A stretch of DNA of 64,000 nt from JASGDN01 sp049841275. Lineage in GTDB: Bacteria; Chloroflexota; Chloroflexia; Thermomicrobiales; UBA6265. Positions 52,491 through 61,271 of the stretch are shown piece by piece. The notes below the pieces were generated by a model, which was given only the letters and a program-made list of their open reading frames with translations, did not search any database and was not told the DNA's origin. Position 1 is the first letter of the stretch, and every line of letters begins with the position of its first letter. Location of the stretch: contig JASGDN010000059.1 of the NCBI GenBank assembly GCA_049841275.1, positions 1-64,000 of the forward strand, written 5' to 3'. The translations under genes and the position numbers were made by a program.

Positions 52491-53537
52491 CTATGCCATA
52501 AACACCGCAATTGCCGGGGTTGGCACCGGGATCGGGTCCCCGGCGGGCTCCAGCGTCCCTGCCTCGGCGTCCCGCGCCAGCACGGTCAGGGCGCCGTCAT
52601 GCTGGCTGGACGAGATGACCCACAACGCATCGGGACTGAAGGCGATGTTGCGAGGATAGGCTCCCACCGGCGCCCACCCGATCGGCGCCAACACGCCCGA
52701 CACCGCGTCGACAGCAAAGGCCGCCACGCTGTCGTGCAGGCGGTTGGCTCCGTAGACGAAGCGGCCGTCCGGCGAGACGAGGATCTGGGACGGGTAGTTC
52801 GTCTCGGAGACATCTGGCGGGAGGGTGCTGACCGTCTGGAACGGAGTCAAGGTCCGTGTCGCCCCGTCCCATGTCGCCGCGACAATCGTGGAATCCAGTT
52901 CGTCGATGATGTAGGCGAACCTTCCGTTCGGCGCGAAGGCGAGGTGTCGGGGACCGGCGCCCGGCGCAAGGTTCACCTTTGCAGGGTCGCCAAGCGCGCC
53001 AGTTTCGCGGTCGAAGGGATAGACGGCCACCTGATCGGTCCCGAGGTCGCAGACGAGGACAGATCCGCCATCCGGACTCTGCACGATCTGGTGCGCGTGC
53101 GCCTCGTCCTGCCGGCCCTCCACGATGCTCGACCCGCTGTGCGTGGCCGTCGATATGGCGTCGCCCAAGGTGCCGTCGGCATTCACGGGCACCACCGCGA
53201 CCGTGCCGCTCGCGTAGTTTGCGACAAGCACGAACCGCTCGTCCGCCGTGAGGCTGGCGAAGCACGGCCCGTCCCCAACGGAAGACACCCGGTTCAGTTC
53301 GGTCAGGTTGCCGGTCTGCGGATCGCGGGCGATGGCCGCGACACTTCCGCCGTCGACCTCAGTGACCGCATAGAGCCGCGTCTTGTCCGCCGACGCAACG
53401 ATCCAGGTCGGGCTGGGGATGTCCAGCGCCACACCGACCCGCGCGATCGCGCCGGAATCCGGGTCGAATGAAAACCGCGTGATGCCCTGCGGCCCCTCGG
53501 CCTCCGCGCTGGTGTAGCTTCCGATATAGAGATCCAC
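52491..53537 (-). CDS. Lactonase family (6-phosphogluconolactonase-like) beta-propeller
   Basis: The GTG at 53537 has AAGGAGG just upstream (348 residues), and the reading begins DLYIGSYT as in the family. Seven-bladed-propeller units recur: GSIA-type PDSGAIARVGVALDIPSPTWIV, DERFVLVANYASGTVAVV, PDGGSVLVCDLGTDQVAVY, PRHLAFAPNGRFAYIIDE and SPDGRFVYGANR. HAHQIVQSPDG is the typical lactonase stretch. The enzyme class opens sugar lactones, such as 6-phosphogluconolactone in the pentose phosphate route or carboxymuconate lactone. No TM or signal peptide. Confidence 0.88.
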   Translation of the reverse strand: MDLYIGSYTSAEAEGPQGITRFSFDPDSGAIARVGVALDIPSPTWIVASADKTRLYAVTEVDGGSVAAIARDPQTGNLTELNRVSSVGDGPCFASLTADERFVLVANYASGTVAVVPVNADGTLGDAISTATHSGSSIVEGRQDEAHAHQIVQSPDGGSVLVCDLGTDQVAVYPFDRETGALGDPAKVNLAPGAGPRHLAFAPNGRFAYIIDELDSTIVAATWDGATRTLTPFQTVSTLPPDVSETNYPSQILVSPDGRFVYGANRLHDSVAAFAVDAVSGVLAPIGWAPVGAYPRNIAFSPDALWVISSSQHDGALTVLARDAEAGTLEPAGDPIPVPTPAIAVFMA

Positions 53538-54298
53538 ATGCCCTCCTTGATTGTTCAGTGTCGGTGGTCGGTCCCAACCGGCGCCTATCACGATCAATGT
53601 GCTTCGTCTGCCGCTGGACACCCAGTGTAGCAACGGGCTTCCCTCCAAGAAAGCGCCGGCGTCCAGGATCACGCGATGAACGTGAACCCGGCAACGCCCC
53701 CAATGCTTCACCTCCCCTGCGTTCGCGGCACACATGCCAGACGCTTGGCGAACCGGCGAGAAGCCGAAGCGACAATGAACCACCATGACACCCCTGCACC
53801 GATGACACCCCGTCACGAACGGCACCTTCAACAACACCTATAATGTTGACAACAACAACATCAATCCACCATATCCATGTCGCCGCTGGCCCAGGATCGG
53901 CGGCGGCGCGGCCCGGCAAGAACGCTTGTGGCAGGCTGATCGCGTCGGTGCAGACACCGGCGGGGACATGAATGCCAACGATCCACTCGCCCCCACGATC
54001 CTTCTTTGCCTGGCAGGCACGAGAACGTCATGGACACCGGCTCAGGCCTGGCGAAGTCCACGACAACACCCGGAACCGTCATGACTGCCATGTACGTACG
54101 GTCTCGACAAATCGCACATCGTCGTGTGAAACTACCCACGAGGTTGTGGTCCTCAGCGGTCGATTCACGCTGGCTCATTCCCTTCCGGGAGAGTCGCGCA
54201 GGCTGCGAGCGGCAGCGGCGCCTCGGCATCCGCGTCCGATTGCCCTGCCTCTGCATTCCGGAATGCCGGTCTCAGTACCGTTTGGAGGAGGTGGCGAC
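53538..54298. other. Gene-free stretch between lactonase and bactofilin genes
   Basis: About 760 bases with no credible gene on either strand. It contains an A/C-rich run with TATAAT (53839-53844) directly followed by TTGACA (53846-53851), an unusual local pairing of promoter boxes. Confidence 0.5.
53846..53875 (+). promoter_or_regulatory. Possible promoter ahead of the bactofilin genes
   Basis: TTGACA (53846-53851) is followed after 18 bases by CATATC (53870-53875). The distance to the first bactofilin start (over 400 bases) makes this only a candidate. Confidence 0.25.
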
Positions 54299-54976
54299 GT
54301 GGTCTTTCGCCGCGAGAAGCAAGTCGATTCCTTTCAGCGTCAGATGAATGCCCTTCGCAGCCGCATCGGCGACGGCGGGCAGTACGATAACGACGATCAG
54401 GGCGGCGAACTCCCCGACTACGACGACGCATCGTATGAGGGAGATACCGGAGCGTCCTATCCCGTCAATCAGGGTGGTGGCATGGCCGAGGGTGGATACA
54501 GCTTCGGGGACTACGGGTCGCAGAGCAGCATGGATCTCGTCGACGACGATCAGCTCCTGGTTCCGGAGATGCCGGTCGCGGACAACCAGATCAGTGTCGT
54601 TGCTGCCGACACGGTCTGGAAGGGCGACATCAACTCCGAAGGCAGCGTCCATGTCTATGGCCGCGTCGAGGGTGCGCTCACGGCGAAGGAAGATCTCTGG
54701 ATCGCCGAAGGGGCCTCGGTCGACGCCACGCTCAATGCACGCCGCGTCGTCATCGCTGGCAATGTCGCCGGTACGATTTCGGCCACCGAACGTTTCGAGG
54801 CGCTGCCCCAGGGACGGGTGAACGCCGACGTCACCGCGACGACCTTCGTGATCCACGAGGGCGCAAAGCTGAACGGCCAGCTCAAGATGGCGCATCCGGA
54901 GGGCACGGCCGTCAGTTCCTACGACCGCGCCGGTTCGCTCTCCGTGGTGCAGCGCCGCGCGCGCAACGCCTCGTAG
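54299..54976 (+). CDS. Bactofilin, with long N-terminal region
   Basis: The GTG at 54299 lies 7 bases after GGAGGAGG (225 residues). The N-terminal 95 residues are charged, with Gln, Asp, Gly and Tyr repeats, and look disordered. Residues about 96-210 are the bactofilin (DUF583) right-handed beta-helix, seen as repeats of 'GDINSEGSVHVYGRVEGALTA', 'DLWIAEGASVDATLNARRVVIAG' and 'GRVNADVTATTFVIHEGAKLNGQ'. Bactofilins polymerise without nucleotide and organise cell shape, stalks or poles. A second bactofilin follows 46 bases later on the same strand. Confidence 0.9.
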   Translation: MVFRREKQVDSFQRQMNALRSRIGDGGQYDNDDQGGELPDYDDASYEGDTGASYPVNQGGGMAEGGYSFGDYGSQSSMDLVDDDQLLVPEMPVADNQISVVAADTVWKGDINSEGSVHVYGRVEGALTAKEDLWIAEGASVDATLNARRVVIAGNVAGTISATERFEALPQGRVNADVTATTFVIHEGAKLNGQLKMAHPEGTAVSSYDRAGSLSVVQRRARNAS

Positions 54977-55022
54977 CCCGCTTCACGCCGACCGCATCAC
55001 GATCCCCAAGGAGACCTGCGCG

Positions 55023-55634
55023 ATGTCCATGCGCTCCACCGATTCGCCCGTCTACTCAGGCCAACGCGTCGCCTATGACGACGTGAGCACCGAGGGTTCC
55101 GATTCCATCAGCATCCTCGACCGCTTCTCCAATTTCGACGGCACTTTCCACTCTTCCCGCGACCTGCGAATCGAGGGCCAGGCGAAGGGCACCATCGAGT
55201 GCCAGGGCACCTTGCACATTGCCCAGGGCGCGTCGATCGACGCCAAGGTCGAGGCGGAAAATATCACCGTCGCCGGCGACCTCGATGGCCAGATCACGTG
55301 CCGGGGGCGTCTGCAGATCCTCCCCAGCGGCCGGGTGCGCGGCACGATCACCACCCAGACCCTGGTGATCCACGACGGCGCCTTCTACGAAGGTCAGCTC
55401 CAGATGTCCACACCGGATCGCCAGCTCGGTTCCGGCCGGCGCGCACGGTCCGCCGGCGCACCAGTGGCGCCCGCGGCCTTCGAAAGCCCCCGCACGGACG
55501 AGACACGATCCGAATCCGGCCCCGCTGGCGGCAGCACCTTCATCCGCCGGTTCGGCGGCCAGGAAACCAACTGGGAGACCACCACGCCGGCAACAGAATC
55601 CACCGACGACGATTCGCAGGACGCCACACACTGA
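55023..55634 (+). CDS. Second bactofilin
   Basis: The 203-residue protein has AAGGAGACC upstream of ATG 55023. The beta-helix spans residues 33-132 (FDGTFHSSRDLRIEGQAKG, GTLHIAQGASIDAKVEAENI, DGQITCRGRLQI, GRVRGTITTQTLVIHDGAF). A Ser/Ala/Thr-rich tail of about 70 residues follows. Two bactofilins differing mainly in which end is extended suggest co-polymerisation, which is inference. A hairpin closes the pair. Confidence 0.9.
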   Translation: MSMRSTDSPVYSGQRVAYDDVSTEGSDSISILDRFSNFDGTFHSSRDLRIEGQAKGTIECQGTLHIAQGASIDAKVEAENITVAGDLDGQITCRGRLQILPSGRVRGTITTQTLVIHDGAFYEGQLQMSTPDRQLGSGRRARSAGAPVAPAAFESPRTDETRSESGPAGGSTFIRRFGGQETNWETTTPATESTDDDSQDATH

Positions 55635-55646
55635 TATCCATACGCC

Positions 55647-55690
55647 CACCCCTTTCCGGTCTCCCTGCCCAGCCAGGTGCGAAAGGGGTG
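55647..55690 (+). terminator. Terminator after the bactofilin pair
   Basis: A 10-bp stem (55647-55656 with 55681-55690) enclosing 24 bases, 13 bases after the stop of the second bactofilin. Confidence 0.5.
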
Positions 55691-55692
55691 CA

Positions 55693-55701
55693 TGGTATAC
55701 T
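55693..55701 (+). promoter_or_regulatory. Extended -10 promoter for the zinc-ribbon/SH3 gene
   Basis: TGGTATACT directly follows the preceding hairpin and lies 140 bases ahead of the gene at 55841. No -35 is evident. The same nonamer precedes tRNA-Arg. Confidence 0.45.
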
Positions 55702-55840
55702 CCTCGGGCTTGCCGGATGCACGCCGTGGTCACAGAGTGATGACGGGAACAGCAGTATATCGGTGTCCTCATGACACCAGCGGTGTGAGTCCCGAGGCCG
55801 TTCCCAGTGATGGCGTCCGCCCGAGCGCCACGAGGAGTGC

Positions 55841-56899
55841 ATGGACGAAGCGAAGGATCCGGGCCTACGGCGATGTGGCACCTGTCTCCATTTCGAGCCG
55901 TCGACCTCCTGGCGTCGCGGATGGTGCCGGAACAGCCTTCTCTTCAGCCCCGACCAAAGCCAGTCCGTCCTTCAGGATGAATTGTTCTGCGGAAACGGTC
56001 ATGGCGACTTTTGGGAGCCGCATCGAAGCCCCGGCGATGCCTCCCCTGAAACAGCAGGTCATGCCAACGTGAAACGACCAAGCCTCTCCCCGCTGAGACT
56101 GTTCGAGCCGGCCACGCCATTCCCGCAGTTGGCCGGCGCCACCGCTGGCGGTTCAATGCTGTTCGCACAGAATTCGGGCGGCAGCGGTTCTGGCGGTAAC
56201 GGTGGAAGCCGCCGTCCGGACGATGTCGATCCCGAATACGACGAATTCGACGAAGGAACCTACGACGTCGATGATGAGGCCCCGGCCGCAGCACCGCGCG
56301 GAGGCCGGAGGGGATCGACCGGCCGTCAGGGCGGATCGGCCGGCGGGCGGCAGCGCACGGTGCAATTCCAGCCGGAAGAACGCTACTGGACCGAATACCT
56401 GCGTATCGCTCTGCCCGTCATCGGCCTTCTGTTGATGCTCGGTCTGTTCTGGTTCTGGGCGCAACAGCTGATCGACAACGGCGACAACAAAGAGCCACAG
56501 GCTACCGACGTTCCGGGAGTCGTTGTGACCCAGACCGAGCAGGCAAACGTCCCGACCGCGACCACGGCGGTCATTGCGACGGTCGCTCCGACCCAGCCCC
56601 CGTCCCCGACGGAACCACCAGCCGAACCGACGGCGACGACCGCCACCGAAAACCAGGCGACGCCGCCTTCGACCGGCCAGATCGAGATTGGTGGGACGGT
56701 CACCACGAACGATGCAGATATCAACATGCGGCTCGATGCCACGACCAGTGGCGAAATCGTGACGACACTCGCCCAAGGGGAGTCGCTCACGGTCATTGAT
56801 GGTCCGGTGGAAGCCGATGGCCACACCTGGTGGCAGGTAGAGGACGGCAGCGGAAACTCCGGATGGGTCGTGGCGGACTACCTGACGCCATCCGAGTAG
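55841..56899 (+). CDS. Zinc-ribbon, single-TM, SH3 domain protein
   Basis: The 352-residue protein opens with a Cys-rich module (C12, C15, C29, C50, with H54 near) that looks like a treble-clef or ribbon. A disordered Gly/Arg/Ser-rich and acidic stretch follows (about 105-180). One TM helix (IALPVIGLLLMLGLFWFWA, near 188-206) precedes a Thr/Pro/Ala-rich stalk, and residues about 275-350 form a bacterial SH3 domain (DINMRLDATTSGEIVTTLAQG ... WWQVEDGSGNSGWVVADYL). The N-terminus should be cytoplasmic and the SH3 domain outside, where it could bind peptidoglycan. It follows the bactofilins, so a shape or wall role is plausible. Confidence 0.82.
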   Translation: MDEAKDPGLRRCGTCLHFEPSTSWRRGWCRNSLLFSPDQSQSVLQDELFCGNGHGDFWEPHRSPGDASPETAGHANVKRPSLSPLRLFEPATPFPQLAGATAGGSMLFAQNSGGSGSGGNGGSRRPDDVDPEYDEFDEGTYDVDDEAPAAAPRGGRRGSTGRQGGSAGGRQRTVQFQPEERYWTEYLRIALPVIGLLLMLGLFWFWAQQLIDNGDNKEPQATDVPGVVVTQTEQANVPTATTAVIATVAPTQPPSPTEPPAEPTATTATENQATPPSTGQIEIGGTVTTNDADINMRLDATTSGEIVTTLAQGESLTVIDGPVEADGHTWWQVEDGSGNSGWVVADYLTPSE

Positions 56900-56931
56900 C
56901 AGGCCCCCACGACCACAGATCGACCTCAGCA

Positions 56932-56963
56932 ACGACGGGACGCATGACGATGCGTCCCGTCGT
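56932..56963 (+). terminator. Terminator after the zinc-ribbon/SH3 gene
   Basis: A 14-bp perfect stem (56932-56945 with 56950-56963) with a GACG loop, 33 bases after the stop. Confidence 0.65.
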
Positions 56964-57180
56964 CGTATGCCCGCCATCGGCTTGTAGTGTGTCATGCCTC
57001 ATGTGTCACCGGCATTGGTGCGGCACGAGGGTTCGCCCTCCGTCATATGCGCAGGGCAACCCCTTGTGGGTTGCCGTCCGTCGCTAGCACTTGACGAGTG
57101 ACAGACCACGAGATCGAGGTATGTCTTACCTTCAGCTGAATCAGGAAGGGTTGTCATCGGGGAGCGATCCCTGATGATTG

Positions 57181-57189
57181 TGGTACACT
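57181..57189 (+). promoter_or_regulatory. Possible extended -10 for rpsB
   Basis: TGGTACACT fits an extended -10. It is about 145 bases before the rpsB start. The -35 region is weak. Confidence 0.35.
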
Positions 57190-57333
57190 GAGCGATGGGT
57201 TTGGCGCCTGCCAAGCCTATCATTTTGCACGCGCCGCGACTGGTGGCGGTGTGCCGGAACCGCATCCGCGCTCCGGTTCGCCATCGGAATGACCGACGCG
57301 GAAGTCCAAACACCATTTCACGAGGGAAGGTTC

Positions 57334-58158
57334 ATGGCTCAGGCTCCGTCCACATCCTCTGCACGCAACCCGCGCGTCAGTCTCAAGGCCCTGCTCGAGG
57401 CCGGCGTTCATTTCGGACACCAGAAGAACCGCTGGAATCCGCAGATGAAGCCGTACATCTTCACCGAGCGCAACGGCATCCACATCATCGACCTCCAGCA
57501 GACTGTGCCGCTGCTCGAACAGGCCCACGAGTACGTCTCCGAGGTCACGGCCAACGGCGGACACATCCTGTTCGTCGGCACCAAGAAGCAGGCGCAGGAC
57601 ATCGTCAAGCGCGAGGCGGAGCGGAGCGGCCAGTTCTTCGTCAACCGGCGCTGGCTCGGCGGGACGCTCACCAACTTCGTGACCATCAAGAACCGCCTGC
57701 GCTACCTGAAGCAGCTTCAGGCCGAGGTCGAGAACGGTGAGATGAACCTGCTGCCGAAGCAGGAGGCCGCCAAGCGCATGCAAGAGCTGGAGCGCCTGGA
57801 GCGCACCCTCGGCGGCATGCGCGACATGACCCAGCTGCCCGGCGCCATCTTCATCATCGATCCGAAGCGCGAGCACCTGGCCGTCCACGAGGCACAACGC
57901 CTCGGCATCACCACCATTGCGCTCGTGGACTCCAATTCCGACCCGAACCCGATCACCATCCCGATCCCGGGCAACGATGACGCGATCCGTTCGATCCGTC
58001 TCATCACCTCGGGCATCGCGAACGCCGCCATTGCTGGCCGCCTCGAACGGTCCAGCGTCTCGGAAACCGGCGACGATTTCGAGGCCGCCGTTTCCGACGC
58101 GAATGAGAACTACGATGAGGGCGTGCAGGCCGATCGCGACGAGGCCTCCGAAGCCTAG
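57334..58158 (+). CDS. rpsB: 30S ribosomal protein S2
   Basis: The ATG at 57334 (GAGGGAAGG upstream) gives 274 residues. S2 signatures are intact: LLEAGVHFGHQKNRWNPQMKPYIF, NRRWLGGTLTNF, and LGITTIALVDSNSDP with IPGNDDA. The acidic C-terminal extension of about 45 residues after the core is common in this phylum. It is the first gene of the translation/isoprenoid series. Confidence 0.97.
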   Translation: MAQAPSTSSARNPRVSLKALLEAGVHFGHQKNRWNPQMKPYIFTERNGIHIIDLQQTVPLLEQAHEYVSEVTANGGHILFVGTKKQAQDIVKREAERSGQFFVNRRWLGGTLTNFVTIKNRLRYLKQLQAEVENGEMNLLPKQEAAKRMQELERLERTLGGMRDMTQLPGAIFIIDPKREHLAVHEAQRLGITTIALVDSNSDPNPITIPIPGNDDAIRSIRLITSGIANAAIAGRLERSSVSETGDDFEAAVSDANENYDEGVQADRDEASEA

Positions 58159-58189
58159 CCTTCCCCAGACAGACCCATCGTGAACGCGA

Positions 58190-58217
58190 CGAAGGGGCAT
58201 GGCAACGTGCCCCTTCG
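58190..58217 (+). terminator. Hairpin between rpsB and tsf
   Basis: A 10-bp perfect stem (58190-58199 with 58208-58217). It may reduce read-through so that S2 exceeds EF-Ts. Confidence 0.5.
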
Positions 58218-58284
58218 CCAAGCGCGCAAGCACACGTCGTCACCCTTTCATCGGGTATCCGCCACATAGACAGGAGCAGCTCTC

Positions 58285-58848
58285 ATGGCCGTTACCACCG
58301 AGCAGATTCGCACGCTGCGCGAGCAGACCGGCGCCGGCATCATGGACGCCAAGCGCGCCCTGGAGCAGGCCGACGGCGATGCCAAGAAGGCCGCCGAGAT
58401 CCTGCGTCAGCAGGGCCTGGCCAAGGCCGGCAAGAAGTCCGACCGTGCCGCCAACGAAGGCCTGGTCGATTACTACATCCACGGTCAGGGCCGCATCGGC
58501 GCCCTGGTCGAGATCAACTGCGAGACCGACTTCGTCGCGCGCACCGATGATTTCAAGACCCTGACCCACGACATCGCGATGCAGGTCGCGGCGTCCTCGC
58601 CGAAGTACGTCAGCGCGGACCAGATCACCGAGGGCGACTACGCCAAGCTGGAGAGCGATTTCGGTGACCGCGAAACCGCCGTCAAGGCCGTCGTGCTGCT
58701 GGAACAGCCGTTCATCAAGGACCCGAAGAAGACCATCGGCGACCTGGTGAAGGAGGCCATCGGCAAGCTCGGCGAGAACATCGTCGTGCGCCGCTTCGCC
58801 CGCTTCGAGCTGGGCGAGGAAATCGGCAAGGCCGAAGTCGACGCCTGA
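58285..58848 (+). CDS. tsf: Elongation factor Ts
   Basis: The 187-residue protein is the short form of EF-Ts. It has the UBA-like N-terminus (LREQTGAGIMDAKRALEQADGD) and the core NCETDFVARTDDF near residue 75, but only a single core subdomain. EF-Ts recycles EF-Tu by nucleotide exchange. AGGAG is 13 bases ahead of the ATG. Confidence 0.96.
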   Translation: MAVTTEQIRTLREQTGAGIMDAKRALEQADGDAKKAAEILRQQGLAKAGKKSDRAANEGLVDYYIHGQGRIGALVEINCETDFVARTDDFKTLTHDIAMQVAASSPKYVSADQITEGDYAKLESDFGDRETAVKAVVLLEQPFIKDPKKTIGDLVKEAIGKLGENIVVRRFARFELGEEIGKAEVDA

Positions 58849-58864
58849 GCCAGAACGCTGGAGA

Positions 58865-58897
58865 ACGACCGGGCGCATACTGCATGCACCCGGTCGT
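58865..58897 (+). terminator. Terminator after tsf
   Basis: A 9-bp perfect outer stem (58865-58873 with 58889-58897) plus four inner pairs after one mismatch. It separates tsf from frr, where pyrH would be expected. Confidence 0.55.
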
Positions 58898-59049
58898 CGT
58901 ATTTCCGGCTTCCTCTCCTGTGGCGGCGTGCAGACGCGTCGGATGCCCGGCTGTTTGGTATCCTCTGCGCAGATGAGCAAGCGCCACCCGACCATCGCGA
59001 TTCCTCGCCGCCGCCGGGCGCCGGGCACGACCGGAAAGGATTCTGAATC

Positions 59050-59607
59050 ATGATTGCCGATATCCTGAAAAACGGCGAAGAGCGCATGAACAAGGCGCTG
59101 GACGCGCTCAACAAGAATCTGGGCACCATTCGGACCGGGCGCGCCAACCCTGCACTGCTGGATCGCATCACCGTCGAGTACTACGGCACCCCGACGCCGT
59201 TGAACCAGTTGTCGAATATCTCGACACCGGAAGCGCGGCTCATCGTCATCCAGCCATACGACCGCAGCACCATCGGGCCAATCGAAAAGGCCATCCTTCA
59301 GTCCGACCTCGGCATCAACCCCAGCAATGACGGCCAGCTCATCCGTCTCGCCATCCCGCCCCTCACCGAGGAGCGTCGCAAGCAGATGGTGAAGTCGGTT
59401 CACGCTACGGTCGAGGAAGGCAAGGTTGCCATCCGCAACGTTCGTCGTGACGCGCTCCAGCACGCCCGCGACCTCCTCGCCAAGAAGGAGATCTCCGAGG
59501 ACGACGAACGCCGCGCCCAGCAGGAACTCGACACGCTGACCAAGAAGCATGTCGAGGAAGCGGACAAGCTCGGCAAGGCCAAGGAACATGAAGTCCTGGA
59601 AGTCTGA
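59050..59607 (+). CDS. frr: Ribosome recycling factor
   Basis: The 185-residue protein shows the RRF signature throughout: LNKNLGTIRTGRANPALLDRITVEYYG, IQPYDRSTIGPIEKAIL, PPLTEERRKQMVK and the C-terminal LTKKHVEEADKL. RRF splits terminated ribosomes with EF-G. AAAGGA precedes the ATG by 8 bases. uppS starts 2 bases after its stop. Confidence 0.97.
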   Translation: MIADILKNGEERMNKALDALNKNLGTIRTGRANPALLDRITVEYYGTPTPLNQLSNISTPEARLIVIQPYDRSTIGPIEKAILQSDLGINPSNDGQLIRLAIPPLTEERRKQMVKSVHATVEEGKVAIRNVRRDALQHARDLLAKKEISEDDERRAQQELDTLTKKHVEEADKLGKAKEHEVLEV

Positions 59608-59609
59608 CC

Positions 59610-60389
59610 ATGACCGATGAGGGCTGCGACCACTCCACACCATCCCCGATCGATGGGACCACGCTTCCGCCGGGACGTTCCCCACAGCACGTTGCCATCA
59701 TCATGGATGGCAACGGCCGCTGGGCCACGCGTCAGGGCCTGTCCCGCATCGAGGGGCACAAGCATGGCACCGAGAACATCCGCGCCATCGTCCGCGCGGC
59801 CGGTGTGCTGGGCGTCAAGTACCTCACGCTGTGGGCGTTCTCGACCGAGAACTGGCGACGCCCGAAGGAGGAGGTGGACGGCCTGCTCGCCATCCTGGCC
59901 CACGCCATCGAGTCGGAGACCGACGAGCTGAACAGGCAAGGCGCCCAACTCCGCCACATCGGCGACCTCGACGCCCTCGACGAGGAGTTGCAGCGTTCCA
60001 TCCAGGATGCCATCCAGCTCACCAGCGGCAACGAGGGCATCGTCCTCACGCTCGCCTTCAACTACGGCGGCCGGCAAGAACTCCTGCATGCGGTCCGCAA
60101 GATCATCTCCGAAGGGCTCCCGCCGGACGATGTGACCGAGGAAACCATCGCGGACCATCTCTTCACGCGGGATATGCCGGATGTCGACCTCATCATCCGC
60201 ACATCGGGTGAATATCGCATGTCCAACTTCCTGCTTTGGCAGGGAGCGTTCGCGGAATTCTTCTTCTCACCGAAGTTCTGGCCGGACTTCGGTCCCGATG
60301 ACCTGCGCGAGGCCATCACCGATTACGCCCAACGCGAACGACGCTTCGGCGCGGTCTCGGCCAAGGCCATCGCCGGAACCACATCATGA
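59610..60389 (+). CDS. uppS: Isoprenyl transferase (undecaprenyl diphosphate synthase)
   Basis: The 259-residue cis-prenyltransferase has the catalytic IIMDGNGRWA (D31 region) near the N-terminus, TLWAFSTENWRRPKEEV, and the C-terminal DLIIRTSGEYRMSNFLLWQ with the EFFF motif. It makes the C55 lipid carrier for peptidoglycan and surface glycans. Its stop overlaps the cdsA start (60386-60389). Confidence 0.96.
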   Translation: MTDEGCDHSTPSPIDGTTLPPGRSPQHVAIIMDGNGRWATRQGLSRIEGHKHGTENIRAIVRAAGVLGVKYLTLWAFSTENWRRPKEEVDGLLAILAHAIESETDELNRQGAQLRHIGDLDALDEELQRSIQDAIQLTSGNEGIVLTLAFNYGGRQELLHAVRKIISEGLPPDDVTEETIADHLFTRDMPDVDLIIRTSGEYRMSNFLLWQGAFAEFFFSPKFWPDFGPDDLREAITDYAQRERRFGAVSAKAIAGTTS

Positions 60390-61252
60390 AACAGCGTTCG
60401 ATCTCGGCGATCGGCGTCGTGCTGATCGGGTTGATCCCCGCCATCATCGGTGGCCCCATCTTTGCCATCGTTTTCGGGCTGGTCTGCCTTGTTGCCCTGC
60501 ACGAACTCCTCGGCATCGTGGGGATGCAGCCGCGCGACCGCATGACCTACGTTGCCTACGCGGTCGTGGTCGTTGCAACGGCGATGGCCGCTCTCGGCGA
60601 TGGACATCGCACCTTCCCGGTTGTCGTGGCACTGGCGGCCTTCGGACCGCTCGCGCTCGGCGTGCTGGACGATGCCGAGGATTCCCCGGACCTGATCGGG
60701 CGCTGGGCGCGAACCACCGCCGCAACGCTCTATCTGGCGCTGCCGGCATTCGCAGCCATCTCGCTCCGTTCCACCCAGGGCTTCTCGGAACGATCCTGGC
60801 TCGACTCGCTGAGTGACGCGTTGAGCTTCACCAACACCCCAACCGGAAAGGGGCTCGGCTGGCTGCTGCTCGCGATCCTCGTCACCTGGCTCTCCGACAC
60901 CGTCGCCTATCTCGTCGGACGCAGCATCGGCAAGACACCGCTCCTGCCCCGTGTCAGCCCCAAGAAGACCGTCGAAGGGGCAGCAGGCGGCATCATCGCG
61001 GCCGGTCTCACCGGACTGATCTGCACACTCGCCTTCGGCCTGCACGTCCATCCGCTCACCGGCCTGCTGGTCGGCGTCGTGCTCGGGGTCGTCGGCATTC
61101 TGGGAGATCTCTGCGAATCGCTCCTGAAACGCCGTGCCGGCGTGAAGGACAGCGGCACGCTCATTCCCGGCCATGGCGGCTTCCTCGATCGGATCGACGC
61201 CATGATCTTCGTCATCGTCACGACATGGCTCCTGTTGCCATTCCTGCCGTAG
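60386..61252 (+). CDS. cdsA: Phosphatidate cytidylyltransferase
   Basis: The 288-residue membrane enzyme makes CDP-diacylglycerol from phosphatidate and CTP. About eight TM helices are visible. The CDP-DAG synthase signature, SPKKTVEGAAGG and GDLCESLLKRRAGVKDSG ending in IPGHGGFLDRIDAM, is complete. It is coupled to uppS by an ATGA overlap. Confidence 0.95.
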   Translation: MKQRSISAIGVVLIGLIPAIIGGPIFAIVFGLVCLVALHELLGIVGMQPRDRMTYVAYAVVVVATAMAALGDGHRTFPVVVALAAFGPLALGVLDDAEDSPDLIGRWARTTAATLYLALPAFAAISLRSTQGFSERSWLDSLSDALSFTNTPTGKGLGWLLLAILVTWLSDTVAYLVGRSIGKTPLLPRVSPKKTVEGAAGGIIAAGLTGLICTLAFGLHVHPLTGLLVGVVLGVVGILGDLCESLLKRRAGVKDSGTLIPGHGGFLDRIDAMIFVIVTTWLLLPFLP

Positions 61253-61271
61253 TGGCGCTGGAGTACCTGCC

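Larger units (their letters stand above)
56900..57333. other. Gene-free leader region before rpsB
   Basis: About 430 bases. It holds the terminator at 56932-56963, a small hairpin (57055-57062 with 57068-57075), and an extended -10-like TGGTACACT at 57181-57189. A structured rpsB leader for ribosomal-protein feedback is possible but not shown. Confidence 0.5.

Noticed and set aside
53538..54298. Small genes in the gap between lactonase and bactofilin
   Set aside because: Candidate frames are Arg/Ser/Pro-rich, lack ribosome sites and show no domain.
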